From Bacteroidales bacterium (lineage in GTDB: Bacteria > Bacteroidota > Bacteroidia > Bacteroidales > UBA932): 64,000 nt of DNA. Both the position numbers and the translations under genes were made by a program. Under the pieces are notes generated by a model that made no database searches, was not told where the DNA came from, and was given only the letters and a program-made list of their open reading frames with translations. Below, one piece after another: positions 1 to 9,963 of the stretch; the first letter of the stretch is position 1; each line of letters starts with the position of its first letter. The stretch is taken from NCBI GenBank assembly GCA_017934185.1, contig JAGBJY010000025.1, forward strand, positions 33,040 to 97,039, in the 5' to 3' direction.

Positions 1-528
1 GTGGGACTGGGAGAGGAGGGAGCCCTCATTGACTGGTGGCGCCATGACCGTCCCGATAAGCTCAAACGGGCCATGGCCCAGGGATATACCACCATCCTGT
101 GCCCCCGGAAACCCCTGTATTTTGACTTTGTGCAGCACGATGACCACAAGGTGGGCCGCAAATGGGACGGTTTCTGCCCCATGGAAGACGTTTATGCTTT
201 CCCCGATGCCTGGTATGAGGGCTGGGGCCTTACGGAAAAAGACATGGCCCCGGTTCTTGGCATCCAGGCCAATCTTTGGAGCGAACTTACCCATAACACC
301 CATCGGGTAGACTTTATGGTCTTCCCCCGCCTCTACGCCCTTGCAGAATCGGCCTGGACGCTGCCCCAGAACAAAGATTACGGCAGTTTCCGGCGGCGGC
401 TGGAAGATGCCTATCGGCTCTTGGACGCCATGGGCATCTACTATTACGACTGCCGCGCCCCTCAGCACCACCCGGAGCCGGAGGGTCCCTCCATTATAGA
501 ACGCAAACCCCAAGACTGGAAAGACTGA
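1..528 (+). CDS. Glycoside hydrolase family 20 beta-N-acetylhexosaminidase, C-terminal part
   Basis: This is the last 175 residues of a gene that begins left of the window. The stretch VLGIQANLWSE, followed by aromatic and FPR/ALAE-type residues, matches the end of the GH20 catalytic barrel, where a Trp and a Glu line the GlcNAc site. The acid/base Asp-Glu pair would lie upstream and cannot be seen. The family removes terminal beta-linked GlcNAc or GalNAc from glycans, usually in the periplasm or at the cell surface in Bacteroidota. Its stop overlaps the next start by one base (TGATG), so it belongs to the downstream operon. The GlcNAc genes nagA and nagB further along support this activity. 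Confidence 0.85.
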   Translation: MGLGEEGALIDWWRHDRPDKLKRAMAQGYTTILCPRKPLYFDFVQHDDHKVGRKWDGFCPMEDVYAFPDAWYEGWGLTEKDMAPVLGIQANLWSELTHNTHRVDFMVFPRLYALAESAWTLPQNKDYGSFRRRLEDAYRLLDAMGIYYYDCRAPQHHPEPEGPSIIERKPQDWKD

Positions 529-2675
529 TGCGCCGGAGCCTTCTCATAGGAGCCCTCGCGGGATTGTGCACCACCCTTTCAGGAATGGCGCAGGAGCCCA
601 TTGTGCTTGAGAATCAGGCTTTTCGCCTGGAGCTCAGTGCCGATGGCAGGGCTACCAGCCTCACCATTGAAGGCCGGGAGTGCCTGCAGGGGGAAAGCAT
701 CCCCTTCTGCACCCTCACCCAGAACCGCCCCTACGACAACGAGAACTTCCTCATCTTCCCCGCAAAGCCCAAAGTCTTCCCCGCCAACCGCATTGAGAAG
801 GATGGCGACACCCTTCGCGTGAGTTTTCAGGACACCTACGACACCGCCGTCATCGCCCTCAAAATGGCCGGCCGATACATCGGTTTTTCGCTGGAGAGGG
901 TGGATTACCGGATAGAAAGCCTGGGCATCAAACGGAAAACGGAAATTGACGCCTTTACCCTTTTGCAGCTTCCCGTAGCCCGCAAAGAGCACTTCGGCGA
1001 ATGGCTCAACGTGACCTGGGATGCCCAGGATGCCGTTTGCGTGCTGGGAACAGACCCCAAAACCCGGATTGACGCCTCGGAGGAGCCTTCCCGCCTAACC
1101 CTTTGGGCCGGCCTGGAAGAGGGCGTCGGGCTCCTGGGAGGGCAGGGCGCCGCGCTTATAGCCTGCCCCACGCCGGACTTTCTGGACAGCGTAAAGGAGG
1201 TGGAGGAAGATTACCGCCTGCCAAGGGGCGTAGACAGCCGCCGCCGGGCCGATTACCGCGATTCCTATTATGAACTCCGGGACTTTGACCTTTCCAATAT
1301 CGACCGGCACCTGGCCTATGCCAAGGCAGGAGGCTTCAAGGCAGTGGTGGTGTATTACCGCGATTTCGCCTACACCTGCGGCCATTTCCTTTGGAACGAA
1401 CACTTCCCCGACGGCGTAAACACCCTGAAAGCCATTTGTGACCGCATCCGCGCAGCCGGAATGGTTCCGGGCTTCCACATCCACTATTCCAAGGTGTCTA
1501 CCGACGATCCCTACATTGCCGGCGGCAAGCCTGAAAGGCGTCTTAACTATGTGGCCAATCTGCTGCTTACCGCCCCGCTGCTCCCGGATGACACCCAAAT
1601 GGAAGTAAGCGCCGTTCCCGCCAATCTGCGCTGGGAAGAAGGGCGGAGGCTGCTACAGATAGACAGTGAGCTGCTCTCTTATGAAGCCGTGGACGGGAAC
1701 CGGCTCATCGGCCTGAAAAGGGGCCTTTTTGGGTCTACAGTGGCCGCTTATCCGGCCGGGAGCCTCCTTCGCCAGCCCGACGCCGACGACTGGCCCCGCT
1801 TTATCCGCATCTCCCAGGAGGGCGGCCTGCAGGAAGAGATAGCCGCCCGCCTGGCCGACATTTACTCCACCTGCGGCTTTCAGTTCCTCTACTTTGACGG
1901 GGCCGAAGATGTGCCGGCGCCCTACTGGTACAATGTTTCGCGTGCCCAGATGGCCGTTTATGGCGCCCTCGGCGACAAACCGTACTACAGTGAAGGGGCC
2001 CTGAAATCCCATTTCGGCTGGCACATCCTTACGCGCGGCAACGCCTTCGACCTCTTTCCCGCCGCAGAAATCAGGACGGCCATGCGCCGCTATACCCTCC
2101 GCGGGGCCGCCCGCAATGCCGATGACTTTACGGCCGTAGACTTTGGCTGGACCGGGTATTTCCTCCCGGACTCTGTACAGGCCGGATCCCAGCCGGACAC
2201 CTATGCGTACATTTGCAGCAAGGCAGCCGCATGGGACTCCCCTATCTCGCAGGTGGCCGACCTGGCCGCTTTTGACGCCCATCCCCGCACCGCCGACAAC
2301 CTGGAAGTGATACGCCGCTGGGAATGCGCCAAGGCCGGCCTTTCCCAAGAGGAAAAGGAGCGGATGAAAGACCCCGACAAGGAGTTTATCCTTCTGGACA
2401 AGGTCTATGAAGCCCGGCTTCTTCCCGACAGGGGCAGCGTCCGCGCCTACCTTTTTGAGCGCGAGGGAAAAGCCTGCCTGCTGTACTGGGACACCCGTGG
2501 AGAAGGGAGTGTGACCCTCAACCTCCCCGGCAAAACCGTACTGCGGGACCTTCAGGGCCGGCGGCTCGCTTACCGGAGGAAAGGAGCACTCGTCACGCTT
2601 CAGGCGGGCGCCCTTAAAGTGCTGGAAACCAGCCTTACCCAAGATAATTTAACCCAGGAATTCTGTAACTTATGA
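528..2675 (+). CDS. Secreted TIM-barrel glycosidase-like protein, family not identified
   Basis: The 715-residue product starts with a signal peptide (MRRSLLIGALAGLCTTLSGMAQ). The N-terminal third looks like a beta-sandwich. From about residue 240 there are alternating strands and helices such as GGFKAVVVYYRDF and AAGMVPGFHIHYS, then FQFLYFDGAED, which resemble the barrel strands of clan GH-D and related alpha-glycosidases, with Asp/Glu at strand ends. The last ~70 residues look like a small C-terminal beta domain. I cannot assign a CAZy family. The position between a GH20 and another barrel protein, with start and stop overlaps on both sides, points to a role in cutting the same glycan. Catalytic residues are not established. 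Confidence 0.6.
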   Translation: MRRSLLIGALAGLCTTLSGMAQEPIVLENQAFRLELSADGRATSLTIEGRECLQGESIPFCTLTQNRPYDNENFLIFPAKPKVFPANRIEKDGDTLRVSFQDTYDTAVIALKMAGRYIGFSLERVDYRIESLGIKRKTEIDAFTLLQLPVARKEHFGEWLNVTWDAQDAVCVLGTDPKTRIDASEEPSRLTLWAGLEEGVGLLGGQGAALIACPTPDFLDSVKEVEEDYRLPRGVDSRRRADYRDSYYELRDFDLSNIDRHLAYAKAGGFKAVVVYYRDFAYTCGHFLWNEHFPDGVNTLKAICDRIRAAGMVPGFHIHYSKVSTDDPYIAGGKPERRLNYVANLLLTAPLLPDDTQMEVSAVPANLRWEEGRRLLQIDSELLSYEAVDGNRLIGLKRGLFGSTVAAYPAGSLLRQPDADDWPRFIRISQEGGLQEEIAARLADIYSTCGFQFLYFDGAEDVPAPYWYNVSRAQMAVYGALGDKPYYSEGALKSHFGWHILTRGNAFDLFPAAEIRTAMRRYTLRGAARNADDFTAVDFGWTGYFLPDSVQAGSQPDTYAYICSKAAAWDSPISQVADLAAFDAHPRTADNLEVIRRWECAKAGLSQEEKERMKDPDKEFILLDKVYEARLLPDRGSVRAYLFEREGKACLLYWDTRGEGSVTLNLPGKTVLRDLQGRRLAYRRKGALVTLQAGALKVLETSLTQDNLTQEFCNL

Positions 2676-4651
2676 GAAATATCGTCACTACGCTTCTTTT
2701 AGCCCTTGCCGCTTTGCTTCCGCTGAGCGCAGAACCGCTGGTTCTGGAGAACGCCCATGTGCGCCTTGCTTTTGGTACAGGCCCCGAATTCCGCCTGCTT
2801 TCTTTTCAGGAAGAAGGCGTGGAGATTCTTCCGGAAGGAGGCTCGGCCACCCATCCCTGGGTAATCACCCTCCTGGGGCCCGGAGGAGAAAATCCGTCCC
2901 TGCAACCCCGTTTTTCGTGGTACGATGGCGGCAAAGCCATTGCGGAAGACACCCTGGAGTTTACCTGGCGCCTCTTTCTTGACGGGAAAGACAACTGGCC
3001 TGTAGTGATGCGCGTAAGCCTGAAGGAAGGGGCTCCCCTTCCCGTGTTTTCCCTTGAAGCTTCCCTTCCTGAGGGTTGGGTCATTACCCAGACGGAGTTC
3101 CCCCGCATCGGCATTCGCCGCACGCAGGGGATGAAAGCCGTCCTCCCCATCGGCTTCGGGGCAGAGTACCCGGTAGAGCCGTCCGGTCAGTTGCAGTGCT
3201 CCTATCCTTCCTGCACGGGAGGCATGCAACTGGTGCTCCTGCACGATGAGAGCGGTACCGTCTTTTTCAGCGCGCTGGACAAAAAAGCCGCTTTCAAGAA
3301 GTTCACGGTCAAAAGCGAAGGCCGTCAGGCTGTTCTTATCCAGGAGACCACCGCCTCCTATGCCTGGAGCGAAGGCGGCCATTTTTCCCTGCCCTGGGAC
3401 ACGGTGCTGGGCTTCACCCGGAAAGGCTGGGAAGAGACGGCGCTTGCATGGTACAGGCCATTCACCTTTGAAACTGAGTGGGGCGCCAAAACGCTGAAGG
3501 AACGTAAAATAACCCCCTGGATTGAGCACGCCGACCTATGGCTGCGTCCGGCCGATGCCACGCCCGAGATGATGGAAGCGGTGCGGGAGGCCCTGGCCTT
3601 CTATGGGAAAGGCACCGGACTGCACTGGTATTATTGGCACAAACACCCGTTTGACACCAATTATCCGGACTACTTCCCCGCCCAGGAGGGTTTCGCCCAG
3701 ATGGTGAAGGAAAGCCGGAAACTGGGAGGCTATGTCACGCCCTACATCAACGGACGCCTGTGGGACCCGGCCAACGCCACCTATGAGGCCCTGGGCGGGA
3801 AAGAAGCCTCCTGCCGAAAGCCCGACGGAAGCCTTTACACCGAGGTTTACAGCTCAAAAGCGGTCAATACCGTAACCTGCCCGGCCTCGCCTGTCTGGCA
3901 GAACGTCCTGAAAGAGCTTAATAAACGCATTCTCAAGGAATTGGGAACCAATGGCGTGTATATGGACCAGATTGGCGCCGCCATCTGCGAGCCTTGTTAT
4001 GCCCCCGGTCATGCCCATGCGCCGGGCGGAGGCTCCTGGTGGCCGGAAGCCTACAGGGACCTGCTCACCAGCATGAGAAACACTTTCTACCGCAGCTGTG
4101 AAGCCATGACTACGGAAGAAAACGCAGAGTGCTACATAGACCTCTTTGACATGATGCTGGTGGTAAACTCTCCGCACGCATCCTACATGAAGATGGTTCC
4201 CCTTTTCCCGCTAATCTATTCCGACCGCTGCGTGATAAGCGGCTACACTTATATCCCCTGGCGCCTCAACGACGGGTCCATGGATTTCATCAGCATGCAA
4301 AGCCTCCTTTGGGGCTCGCAGCTGGGATGGGTGAACCCGCAGATATTGATGAAGGAAGAGAACCGCCCCCAGGCCGAGTTCCTGCGCACGCTCACCGCCT
4401 TCCGGAAAGCCAACCACGACCTCTTCTTTGGCGGCCGTTTCCTGGGAAGCCTCACGCCCGAAGGGGATAACCCCGTAAAAAACATTCCCGGCTATCAGGA
4501 GTCGCCCGTTGTGATGGCTGCCCGCTGGAGCAGCGTCAAGGGCGCCCCTGCGCTGGTGCTTGTCAATATGGATACCGTAGAACACCGTGTAAGCATTGAA
4601 GGCAGGGAGTTCACCGTCCAGGCCCGCAGTGCTGTACGCATAAGCCTGTAA
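2672..4651 (+). CDS. Secreted DUF6259-like TIM-barrel protein, putative glycoside hydrolase
   Basis: The 659-residue protein has a signal peptide ending near ALLPLSAE. Its middle part has the pattern HPFDTNYPDYFPAQEGF, then GGYVTPYINGRLWD, then NGVYMDQIGA. This is the layout I associate with the DUF6259 family of putative barrel hydrolases, with an Asp at the end of the YMDQ strand as a candidate nucleophile or acid. The start overlaps the previous stop as ATGA, and the preceding secreted protein has a similar overall plan (N-terminal sandwich, barrel, small C-terminal sheet), so the two may be distant paralogues. Substrate unknown. The family assignment is from memory of motifs and is moderately sure. 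Confidence 0.6.
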   Translation: MRNIVTTLLLALAALLPLSAEPLVLENAHVRLAFGTGPEFRLLSFQEEGVEILPEGGSATHPWVITLLGPGGENPSLQPRFSWYDGGKAIAEDTLEFTWRLFLDGKDNWPVVMRVSLKEGAPLPVFSLEASLPEGWVITQTEFPRIGIRRTQGMKAVLPIGFGAEYPVEPSGQLQCSYPSCTGGMQLVLLHDESGTVFFSALDKKAAFKKFTVKSEGRQAVLIQETTASYAWSEGGHFSLPWDTVLGFTRKGWEETALAWYRPFTFETEWGAKTLKERKITPWIEHADLWLRPADATPEMMEAVREALAFYGKGTGLHWYYWHKHPFDTNYPDYFPAQEGFAQMVKESRKLGGYVTPYINGRLWDPANATYEALGGKEASCRKPDGSLYTEVYSSKAVNTVTCPASPVWQNVLKELNKRILKELGTNGVYMDQIGAAICEPCYAPGHAHAPGGGSWWPEAYRDLLTSMRNTFYRSCEAMTTEENAECYIDLFDMMLVVNSPHASYMKMVPLFPLIYSDRCVISGYTYIPWRLNDGSMDFISMQSLLWGSQLGWVNPQILMKEENRPQAEFLRTLTAFRKANHDLFFGGRFLGSLTPEGDNPVKNIPGYQESPVVMAARWSSVKGAPALVLVNMDTVEHRVSIEGREFTVQARSAVRISL

Positions 4652-4658
4652 AAAAAGT

Positions 4659-6248
4659 ATGGACAAAAAGGTACTGATTCTCCTCGCCCTCGCCGCCGTA
4701 GTGAGTTGCGGCGCCAAGAACAATCCCACGGACAGTGTCCCGGCCGCCCCTTCCGGCGTGAGCATCGAACGCACCGGACGTACCGCCGTACGCCTGCAGT
4801 GGAAAGACAACAGTTCCAATGAGCGCGGTTTTGCCATCTGGCTCAAGAGCACCGACAACCTGCTCTCCGAGAAAAAAATCGGCGAGACGCCCGCCGATGT
4901 CACCACTTTCGAGGTTACGGACGGCCTCACCGAGGACCATTCCTATTATTTCGGCGTCCAGGCTACCGGCTCTTCCGGCGACTCAAAAACTGTCTATGAG
5001 CTCTTCAACCTGGTATCCCTGGCCAACGTTCCGGAGCTTATCATTGACAAAAGTGAAGCCTCCGACTGCAGCTTCCTTGTCAAGTATCATTTTGCCAATG
5101 ACAGCAAACTCTCCGGCGTCCATTACGGCCTTTGCTGGAGCAAGGAGGGAACGCCCTCCCTTCAAAGCGGAGACCATCAGGAGGGCCCGCAGATGAGCGC
5201 AAGCGGACAAAGCGTTTTACAGGTGATTCCGGATGCCGTACTGGAAAGTGGCGTCGCGTATCAGGTAGCCGTTTACCTGAGCGCCACCACCGGCACCTGG
5301 TACAGTGACCCGGTGACGCTCAAGCTCAAAGAAGCCCCAAAGCCCATTTCGCTGGAGTGGAAAAGCATTCAGGCCCCTGATGGGGTTCAGGTTTATGAGA
5401 CCACTTCCCCCGTCAACGGCCGTGCCTTCCGTGCCTGGTATGCGGTAGCCGACCCTGCCGTAGCGGAATTCAAGGTGAACGTTCCCTCATCGGCCGCCAC
5501 CATCGACCAGCAGAAGGCGTCCCTGGGAGAGAAATGCCTGATTCTCACCAACGGCGGTTATTTCTACAACGGCCGCCATACCGGCCTGGCCGTCCATGAG
5601 GGACAGCCCACCGGAAGTATTGGCGCCGTAAGAGGCTCCCTGCGCACGCAAGATGAAGAATACAACATGATGTATTATGTAACCCGCGGGCTCTTCGGCA
5701 CCGACAAGGAGGGAAAACCGGCCGTCTGGTGGGCCGGTACCGAAAGCAGCGGCACGCCCCTTTATTTCTCCCGGCCCCTTCCTTCGGTAAGGGGGGAAGC
5801 CCGCTATGGGGAAGTCTCCTCCTCCAACCCCACGAAACCCGCCCAATGGCAGGCCCGCGAAGCCCTGAGTGCCGGCCCTGTCTTACTCTACGAAGGACGC
5901 ATCCCCTTCAACTTTGAGGAGAGTGAAAAGGGAACGGAGTACTACCTGAACAACTTTGAAATCATGCCTTACGATATCTTCGGGGCCGATGTCATCTGCG
6001 ACCGCACAGCCGCCGGATACACCGCCGACGGAAAAATGATTCTCTTTATCTGCGACGGCCGCATTACGGAAAGTCCCGGCGTGAACCTGCTGGAACTCTC
6101 CCGCATCCTCCTGGGCCTGGGCTGCACGCATGCCGTGAATTTTGACGGCGGCGGTTCCACCGGCATGATGGTGGGAGGCACCCACATCAACGATGTCTCC
6201 CCCAACAACCGCCCCGTTGTGTCCACCATGGGATTTTTCAAGAAATAA
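4659..6248 (+). CDS. Phosphodiester glycosidase (NAGPA domain) lipoprotein with FN3 domain
   Basis: The lipobox VVSC (Cys about residue 17) predicts a surface or periplasmic lipoprotein of 529 residues. An FN3 domain spans roughly residues 30-115 (RTAVRLQWKDNSSNERGFAI), followed by a second beta-sandwich. From about residue 245 comes a phosphodiester glycosidase domain (PF09992), recognised by TNGGYFYNG, ALSAGPVLL, RTAAGY and VNFDGGGSTGMMV. The mammalian member removes GlcNAc from GlcNAc-1-phospho-6-mannose. Bacterial members act on sugar-phosphodiester bonds in glycans or wall polymers. With GH20, NagA and NagB in the same operon, a substrate carrying GlcNAc-1-phosphodiesters is a reasonable inference. 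Confidence 0.85.
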   Translation: MDKKVLILLALAAVVSCGAKNNPTDSVPAAPSGVSIERTGRTAVRLQWKDNSSNERGFAIWLKSTDNLLSEKKIGETPADVTTFEVTDGLTEDHSYYFGVQATGSSGDSKTVYELFNLVSLANVPELIIDKSEASDCSFLVKYHFANDSKLSGVHYGLCWSKEGTPSLQSGDHQEGPQMSASGQSVLQVIPDAVLESGVAYQVAVYLSATTGTWYSDPVTLKLKEAPKPISLEWKSIQAPDGVQVYETTSPVNGRAFRAWYAVADPAVAEFKVNVPSSAATIDQQKASLGEKCLILTNGGYFYNGRHTGLAVHEGQPTGSIGAVRGSLRTQDEEYNMMYYVTRGLFGTDKEGKPAVWWAGTESSGTPLYFSRPLPSVRGEARYGEVSSSNPTKPAQWQAREALSAGPVLLYEGRIPFNFEESEKGTEYYLNNFEIMPYDIFGADVICDRTAAGYTADGKMILFICDGRITESPGVNLLELSRILLGLGCTHAVNFDGGGSTGMMVGGTHINDVSPNNRPVVSTMGFFKK

Positions 6249-6254
6249 GTGACT

Positions 6255-7454
6255 ATGAAAAAGATACTTGCCTTCACCACCGCCCTGGCCCTTCTGATGA
6301 GCTGCCAGGATAAGCCCAAAGAGGTTCCCACCTGGACCTTCGGAGACGATGATACGGAAGAGCCCGCCGATCCTTCCACGCCCGACCCCTCCATCAACGA
6401 CCCGGGCCGAGAAGCCCTCATGGAGTACACCGACATGGTGCTGCTCTACGGCGGCGGACACCACCGCAATCCCTACCACTGGAACAAGGAGATTGCCGCC
6501 GACTACGTGGCCTGGAACAAGGCCGACGGCACAGCCCAGTGGCTGTTTGACAGTTTCCTCCTGCTGGAGTTCATGGACCCTGCCACCGCAGGCGGGGCCG
6601 GACATACCTTCATTACCGGCTATCAGTACAACGGCTCCTATATGCCCTCGGCCACCAAAGAAGACTGGCAGATGCTCATTGACTACTATTTCACGGAGAA
6701 TGCCGCGATTGACGCCATTGAGCAGGCGGTGGCCCAGGCCGCCAAAACCATGGGAGAACCGCCCTCCAAGCGGAAAATCATCATCGGCATTCCCGAACCC
6801 ATTGTGTACCAGTACTCCGCCACCAATACCGGAAGCACGGCCTACTGGGGGGAAGTGGACGGGAAAGCCCTGGATTTTGCTGCCGTGAACGACCGCATCA
6901 AGGCCATCAAGTGGTACATTGACGCCCTGAGGGCAAAGTTCTATGCCAAAGAGTGGAAGTATGTTGATTTGGCCGGTTTTTACTGGGTGGCCGAGAAATC
7001 CACCCACACTTCGGACATCATCGGCTCCATTGCCTCATACCTGAGCGGCATGAACTACACCTTTAACTGGATACCGTATTTTAAAGCGGAGGGCTACAAC
7101 CGCTGGAGCCAGTTCGGTTTCACCAGGGCCTACCTGCAGCCCAACTATTTCTTCAGCACGGATGTCCCCTACGCCCGTCTCACCGAAGCCTGTGACCTGG
7201 CGCTTCAGTATAACATGGGCATGGAAGTGGAGTTTGACGGAAATGCCCAGGCCGCTTACGGCAGGGGGTACCGACTGCGGGACTACATGACCGTTTTCAA
7301 AGCCAAGGGAATCTGGGAAAAGTGCCGCCTGGCCTACTACCAGGGCGCCTGGGCCGTCCGCTGGCTCAAAAACTCCTCCAACGCCGAGGACCGGCAGCTT
7401 TTTGAAGAATTCGCCGACTTTGTGACAAGCCGTCCCATCCGTAATCAAGAGTAA
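6255..7454 (+). CDS. DUF4855 domain lipoprotein
   Basis: I start the gene at ATG 6255 (MKKILAFTTALALLMSC), which gives a clean lipoprotein signal with the lipid-modified Cys at about residue 18. A GTG two codons earlier is also open. After an acidic linker of about 35 residues, the rest (YTDMVLLYGGG, LFDSFLLLEF, GFYWVAEKS, FNWIPYF) matches DUF4855, a family of secreted Bacteroidota proteins common in glycan-use loci. It probably folds as a barrel, and its activity is unknown to me. It lies 6 bp after the NAGPA-domain gene and 5 bp before the transporter gene. Surface glycan binding or hydrolysis is the likely role. Confidence 0.75.
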   Translation: MKKILAFTTALALLMSCQDKPKEVPTWTFGDDDTEEPADPSTPDPSINDPGREALMEYTDMVLLYGGGHHRNPYHWNKEIAADYVAWNKADGTAQWLFDSFLLLEFMDPATAGGAGHTFITGYQYNGSYMPSATKEDWQMLIDYYFTENAAIDAIEQAVAQAAKTMGEPPSKRKIIIGIPEPIVYQYSATNTGSTAYWGEVDGKALDFAAVNDRIKAIKWYIDALRAKFYAKEWKYVDLAGFYWVAEKSTHTSDIIGSIASYLSGMNYTFNWIPYFKAEGYNRWSQFGFTRAYLQPNYFFSTDVPYARLTEACDLALQYNMGMEVEFDGNAQAAYGRGYRLRDYMTVFKAKGIWEKCRLAYYQGAWAVRWLKNSSNAEDRQLFEEFADFVTSRPIRNQE

Positions 7455-7459
7455 TTCCC

Positions 7460-8758
7460 ATGGAGAGCAGCCCGCGCAAAACCGACATACGCTCGCTGGT
7501 TATTCTGGCGGCCATGTTTTTCATCTTCGGCTTCGTGTCGTGGGTGAATTCCATCCTGATCCCCTACTTCCGCATTGCCTGCGAACTTAGCCATTTCCAG
7601 TCTTATTTTGTCACTTTCGCCTTCTACATCGCCTACTTTGTCATGGCCATTCCCTCCGGAAAGCTCCTGCAGGCGGCCGGCTTCAAAAAAGGCATTATGG
7701 TGGGCTTCATGTTCATGGCGCTGGGGATGTTCCTCTTTGTTCCTGCGGCGCTCCTGCGCACTTTTCCGCTGTTCCTCACCGGACTGTTCCTCATCGGGAC
7801 CGGGCTGGCCATCCTGCAGACGGCCGCCAACCCCTATGTCACCATCATCGGCCCCATTGACAGCGCCGCCCGCCGGATCAGTATCGTGGGCGTTTGCAAC
7901 AAACTGGCGGGCATCCTGGCCCCCCTGGTCTTTGCCGCCGTTATCCTCAAAGCCTCCGACAGCGAAACCTTCGCCCTCATTGAATCCGGCGCCCTGGCCG
8001 GCGAGGCGAAAGCCCAGGTGCTGGACGAACTGGTGCGCCGGGTAATCTGGCCTTACACCATCCTGGGCACCGGACTGCTGGCCTTTGGCATCTGGATCCG
8101 CTACAGTTTCCTCCCGGAGATAGACCCCGCCACGGAAAATGCCACCCCAGAAGGGGTTCAGGACCGCAAAAGCGTCTTCAGCTACCCGTATCTGGTGCTG
8201 GGCGCCCTGGCCATCTTCTTCCATGTGGGCAGCCAGGTCATTGCCATCGACACGCTCATCCAATACGCCGGCACCATGGGGCTGGACATGCTGGAAGCCA
8301 AAGTGTTTCCCTCCTACACCCTCAGCTGCACCATGCTGGGGTACCTGATTGGCATTGCACTCATCCCCAAATACTTATCGCAAAAAAATGCGCTGGTTGT
8401 ATGCACTTTGCTGGGTCTGGTGCTTTCCCTTTGCGCCGTACTCATAGATGCTCCGCTTACGTTCATGGGTCATAGAATCAATGCCTCGCTGCTCTTCCTC
8501 AACGCCCTGGGACTGCCCAACGCCCTTATTTATGCGGGCATCTGGCCCCTGGCCATCCGGGGACTGGGCCGCCACACCAAACTGGGCTCCTCCCTACTGA
8601 TCATGGGATTGTGCGGAAATGCCATCATGCCGCAAATTTATGGCCTCATAGCCGATAACTACAGCCTGAGGGCCGGATATTGGATTCTGATTCCCTGCTT
8701 TGTTTACCTTATTTGGTATGCACTGCACGGACACAAAATAGAATACTGGAAAAAATGA
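7460..8758 (+). CDS. FHS-family sugar:H+ symporter (MFS), probably for GlcNAc
   Basis: A 432-residue major facilitator protein with about 12 hydrophobic segments. The start (LVILAAMFFIFGFVSWVNSILIP) and GLAILQTAANPYVTIIG are hallmarks of the fucose/glucose/GlcNAc:H+ symporter (FHS) branch, which includes FucP and NagP. The inner-membrane protein would bring in the monosaccharide freed by the secreted enzymes. The nagA gene overlaps its stop as ATGA, so GlcNAc is the best guess for the substrate, but the sequence alone does not rule out another sugar from the same glycan. Confidence 0.85.
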   Translation: MESSPRKTDIRSLVILAAMFFIFGFVSWVNSILIPYFRIACELSHFQSYFVTFAFYIAYFVMAIPSGKLLQAAGFKKGIMVGFMFMALGMFLFVPAALLRTFPLFLTGLFLIGTGLAILQTAANPYVTIIGPIDSAARRISIVGVCNKLAGILAPLVFAAVILKASDSETFALIESGALAGEAKAQVLDELVRRVIWPYTILGTGLLAFGIWIRYSFLPEIDPATENATPEGVQDRKSVFSYPYLVLGALAIFFHVGSQVIAIDTLIQYAGTMGLDMLEAKVFPSYTLSCTMLGYLIGIALIPKYLSQKNALVVCTLLGLVLSLCAVLIDAPLTFMGHRINASLLFLNALGLPNALIYAGIWPLAIRGLGRHTKLGSSLLIMGLCGNAIMPQIYGLIADNYSLRAGYWILIPCFVYLIWYALHGHKIEYWKK

Positions 8759-9963
8759 GTAAAACAGTGATTCGCGGCGGCACTCTTCTGCTGCCGGAAG
8801 GAATAGCCCAAGGACTGGCCCTCCTGCTGGAGGGAGGAGTCATTGAGGCCATCGTACCCCAGGAAGAACTTGAGGGGGCCGATGCCCTTTTCATCGATGC
8901 CGGGGGCCTCTACGTGAGTCCCGGCTTCATTGACCTGCATGTCCATGGCGGGGGCGGCTTTGACTTCCTGGACGGCACGGTGGAAGCCTTCCACAGCATT
9001 GCCCGCCTTCACGGCATGCATGGCACCACGGCCCTGCTGCCCACCAGCACCACCTGCCCCAGGGAAGAGCTGAAGCGGTTTTTCCAAACCTACAAGGAAG
9101 CCGTCTCCCTCCCCTACAAAGGCGCAGCCATGCCGGGCATCCATGCCGAAGGGCCTTTCTTTTCACCGGCCCAGGCAGGTGCACAGGACCCTTCTTTCCT
9201 CCAGATTCCCACCCGGGAGAATGTCCGGGAACTGCTGGATGGCTCCGACGCCATCTTGCGGGTAAGCGCCGCCCCGGAACTGGATGGGGCCCTGGAACTG
9301 GGCCAGGAACTTTCCCGCCGCGGTATCCTGGCCTCCATCGGCCATACCAGTGCCAGCAGCGAGGAGTGTGAGGCCGCCGCCAAGGCCGGCTATTCGCTCA
9401 TGACCCATTTCTACTGCGCCATGTCTTCCGTTGTGCGCAAAAATGCCTTCCGCATAGCCGGGGCCGTAGAGGCCGGCTACCTGATGGACGACATGGACGT
9501 GGAAATTATTGCCGACGGCTGCCATCTGCCCACTTCCCTTCTCAGGCTCATCTATAAAATCAAGGGGCCCGCACACATTGCCCTTTGCACAGATGCCATC
9601 CGTGCAGCCGGCATGCCGGAAGGAGAATACCTGCTGGGAAGCCGCTCCAGCGGGCAGCGCATCATCGTGGAGGACGGCGTTGCCAAACTCCCCGACCGCA
9701 GCGCCTTTGCCGGCAGCGTAGCCACAACAGACCGCCTGGTGCGCACCATGGCCGCCGTTCCCGGCGTGGGACTGGAAAATGCGGTGCGCATGATGACGGC
9801 AACCCCGGCGCGGATACTGGGCCTGCAAGGGAAAAAGGGGGTACTGGCAAAGGGGGCCGACGCCGACATTGTCCTGTTTGACTCCGGGGTGAACGTTCGC
9901 CGCACCCTTGTCGCCGGAGAAACCATATACCAGAGTGAGGATACTAAAACTGTCAAGCCATGA
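8755..9963 (+). CDS. nagA: N-acetylglucosamine-6-phosphate deacetylase
   Basis: Removes acetate from GlcNAc-6-phosphate in the cytosol. The 402-residue protein has the amidohydrolase signatures in order: HVHGGGGFDF, HAEGPFF, GHTSASSEE, THFYCAMS (the usual THLFNAM motif), ADGCHLP and LCTDAIRAAG with the catalytic Asp. I chose ATG 8755, which overlaps the transporter stop (ATGA). An ATG 25 codons upstream lies in the transporter frame overlap and adds no conserved residues. The stop overlaps nagB by four bases. A GlcNAc kinase, which would be needed upstream of this step if the transporter is a symporter, is not in the window. Confidence 0.95.
   Translation: MSKTVIRGGTLLLPEGIAQGLALLLEGGVIEAIVPQEELEGADALFIDAGGLYVSPGFIDLHVHGGGGFDFLDGTVEAFHSIARLHGMHGTTALLPTSTTCPREELKRFFQTYKEAVSLPYKGAAMPGIHAEGPFFSPAQAGAQDPSFLQIPTRENVRELLDGSDAILRVSAAPELDGALELGQELSRRGILASIGHTSASSEECEAAAKAGYSLMTHFYCAMSSVVRKNAFRIAGAVEAGYLMDDMDVEIIADGCHLPTSLLRLIYKIKGPAHIALCTDAIRAAGMPEGEYLLGSRSSGQRIIVEDGVAKLPDRSAFAGSVATTDRLVRTMAAVPGVGLENAVRMMTATPARILGLQGKKGVLAKGADADIVLFDSGVNVRRTLVAGETIYQSEDTKTVKP

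Noticed and set aside
1653-2642. A 329-codon open frame on the minus strand
   Set aside because: It is antisense to the secreted barrel protein gene, with no motif, promoter or conserved start.
8680-8754. An upstream ATG extending nagA by 25 codons
   Set aside because: It would lie inside the transporter gene. ATG 8755 gives the ATGA coupling seen throughout this operon.
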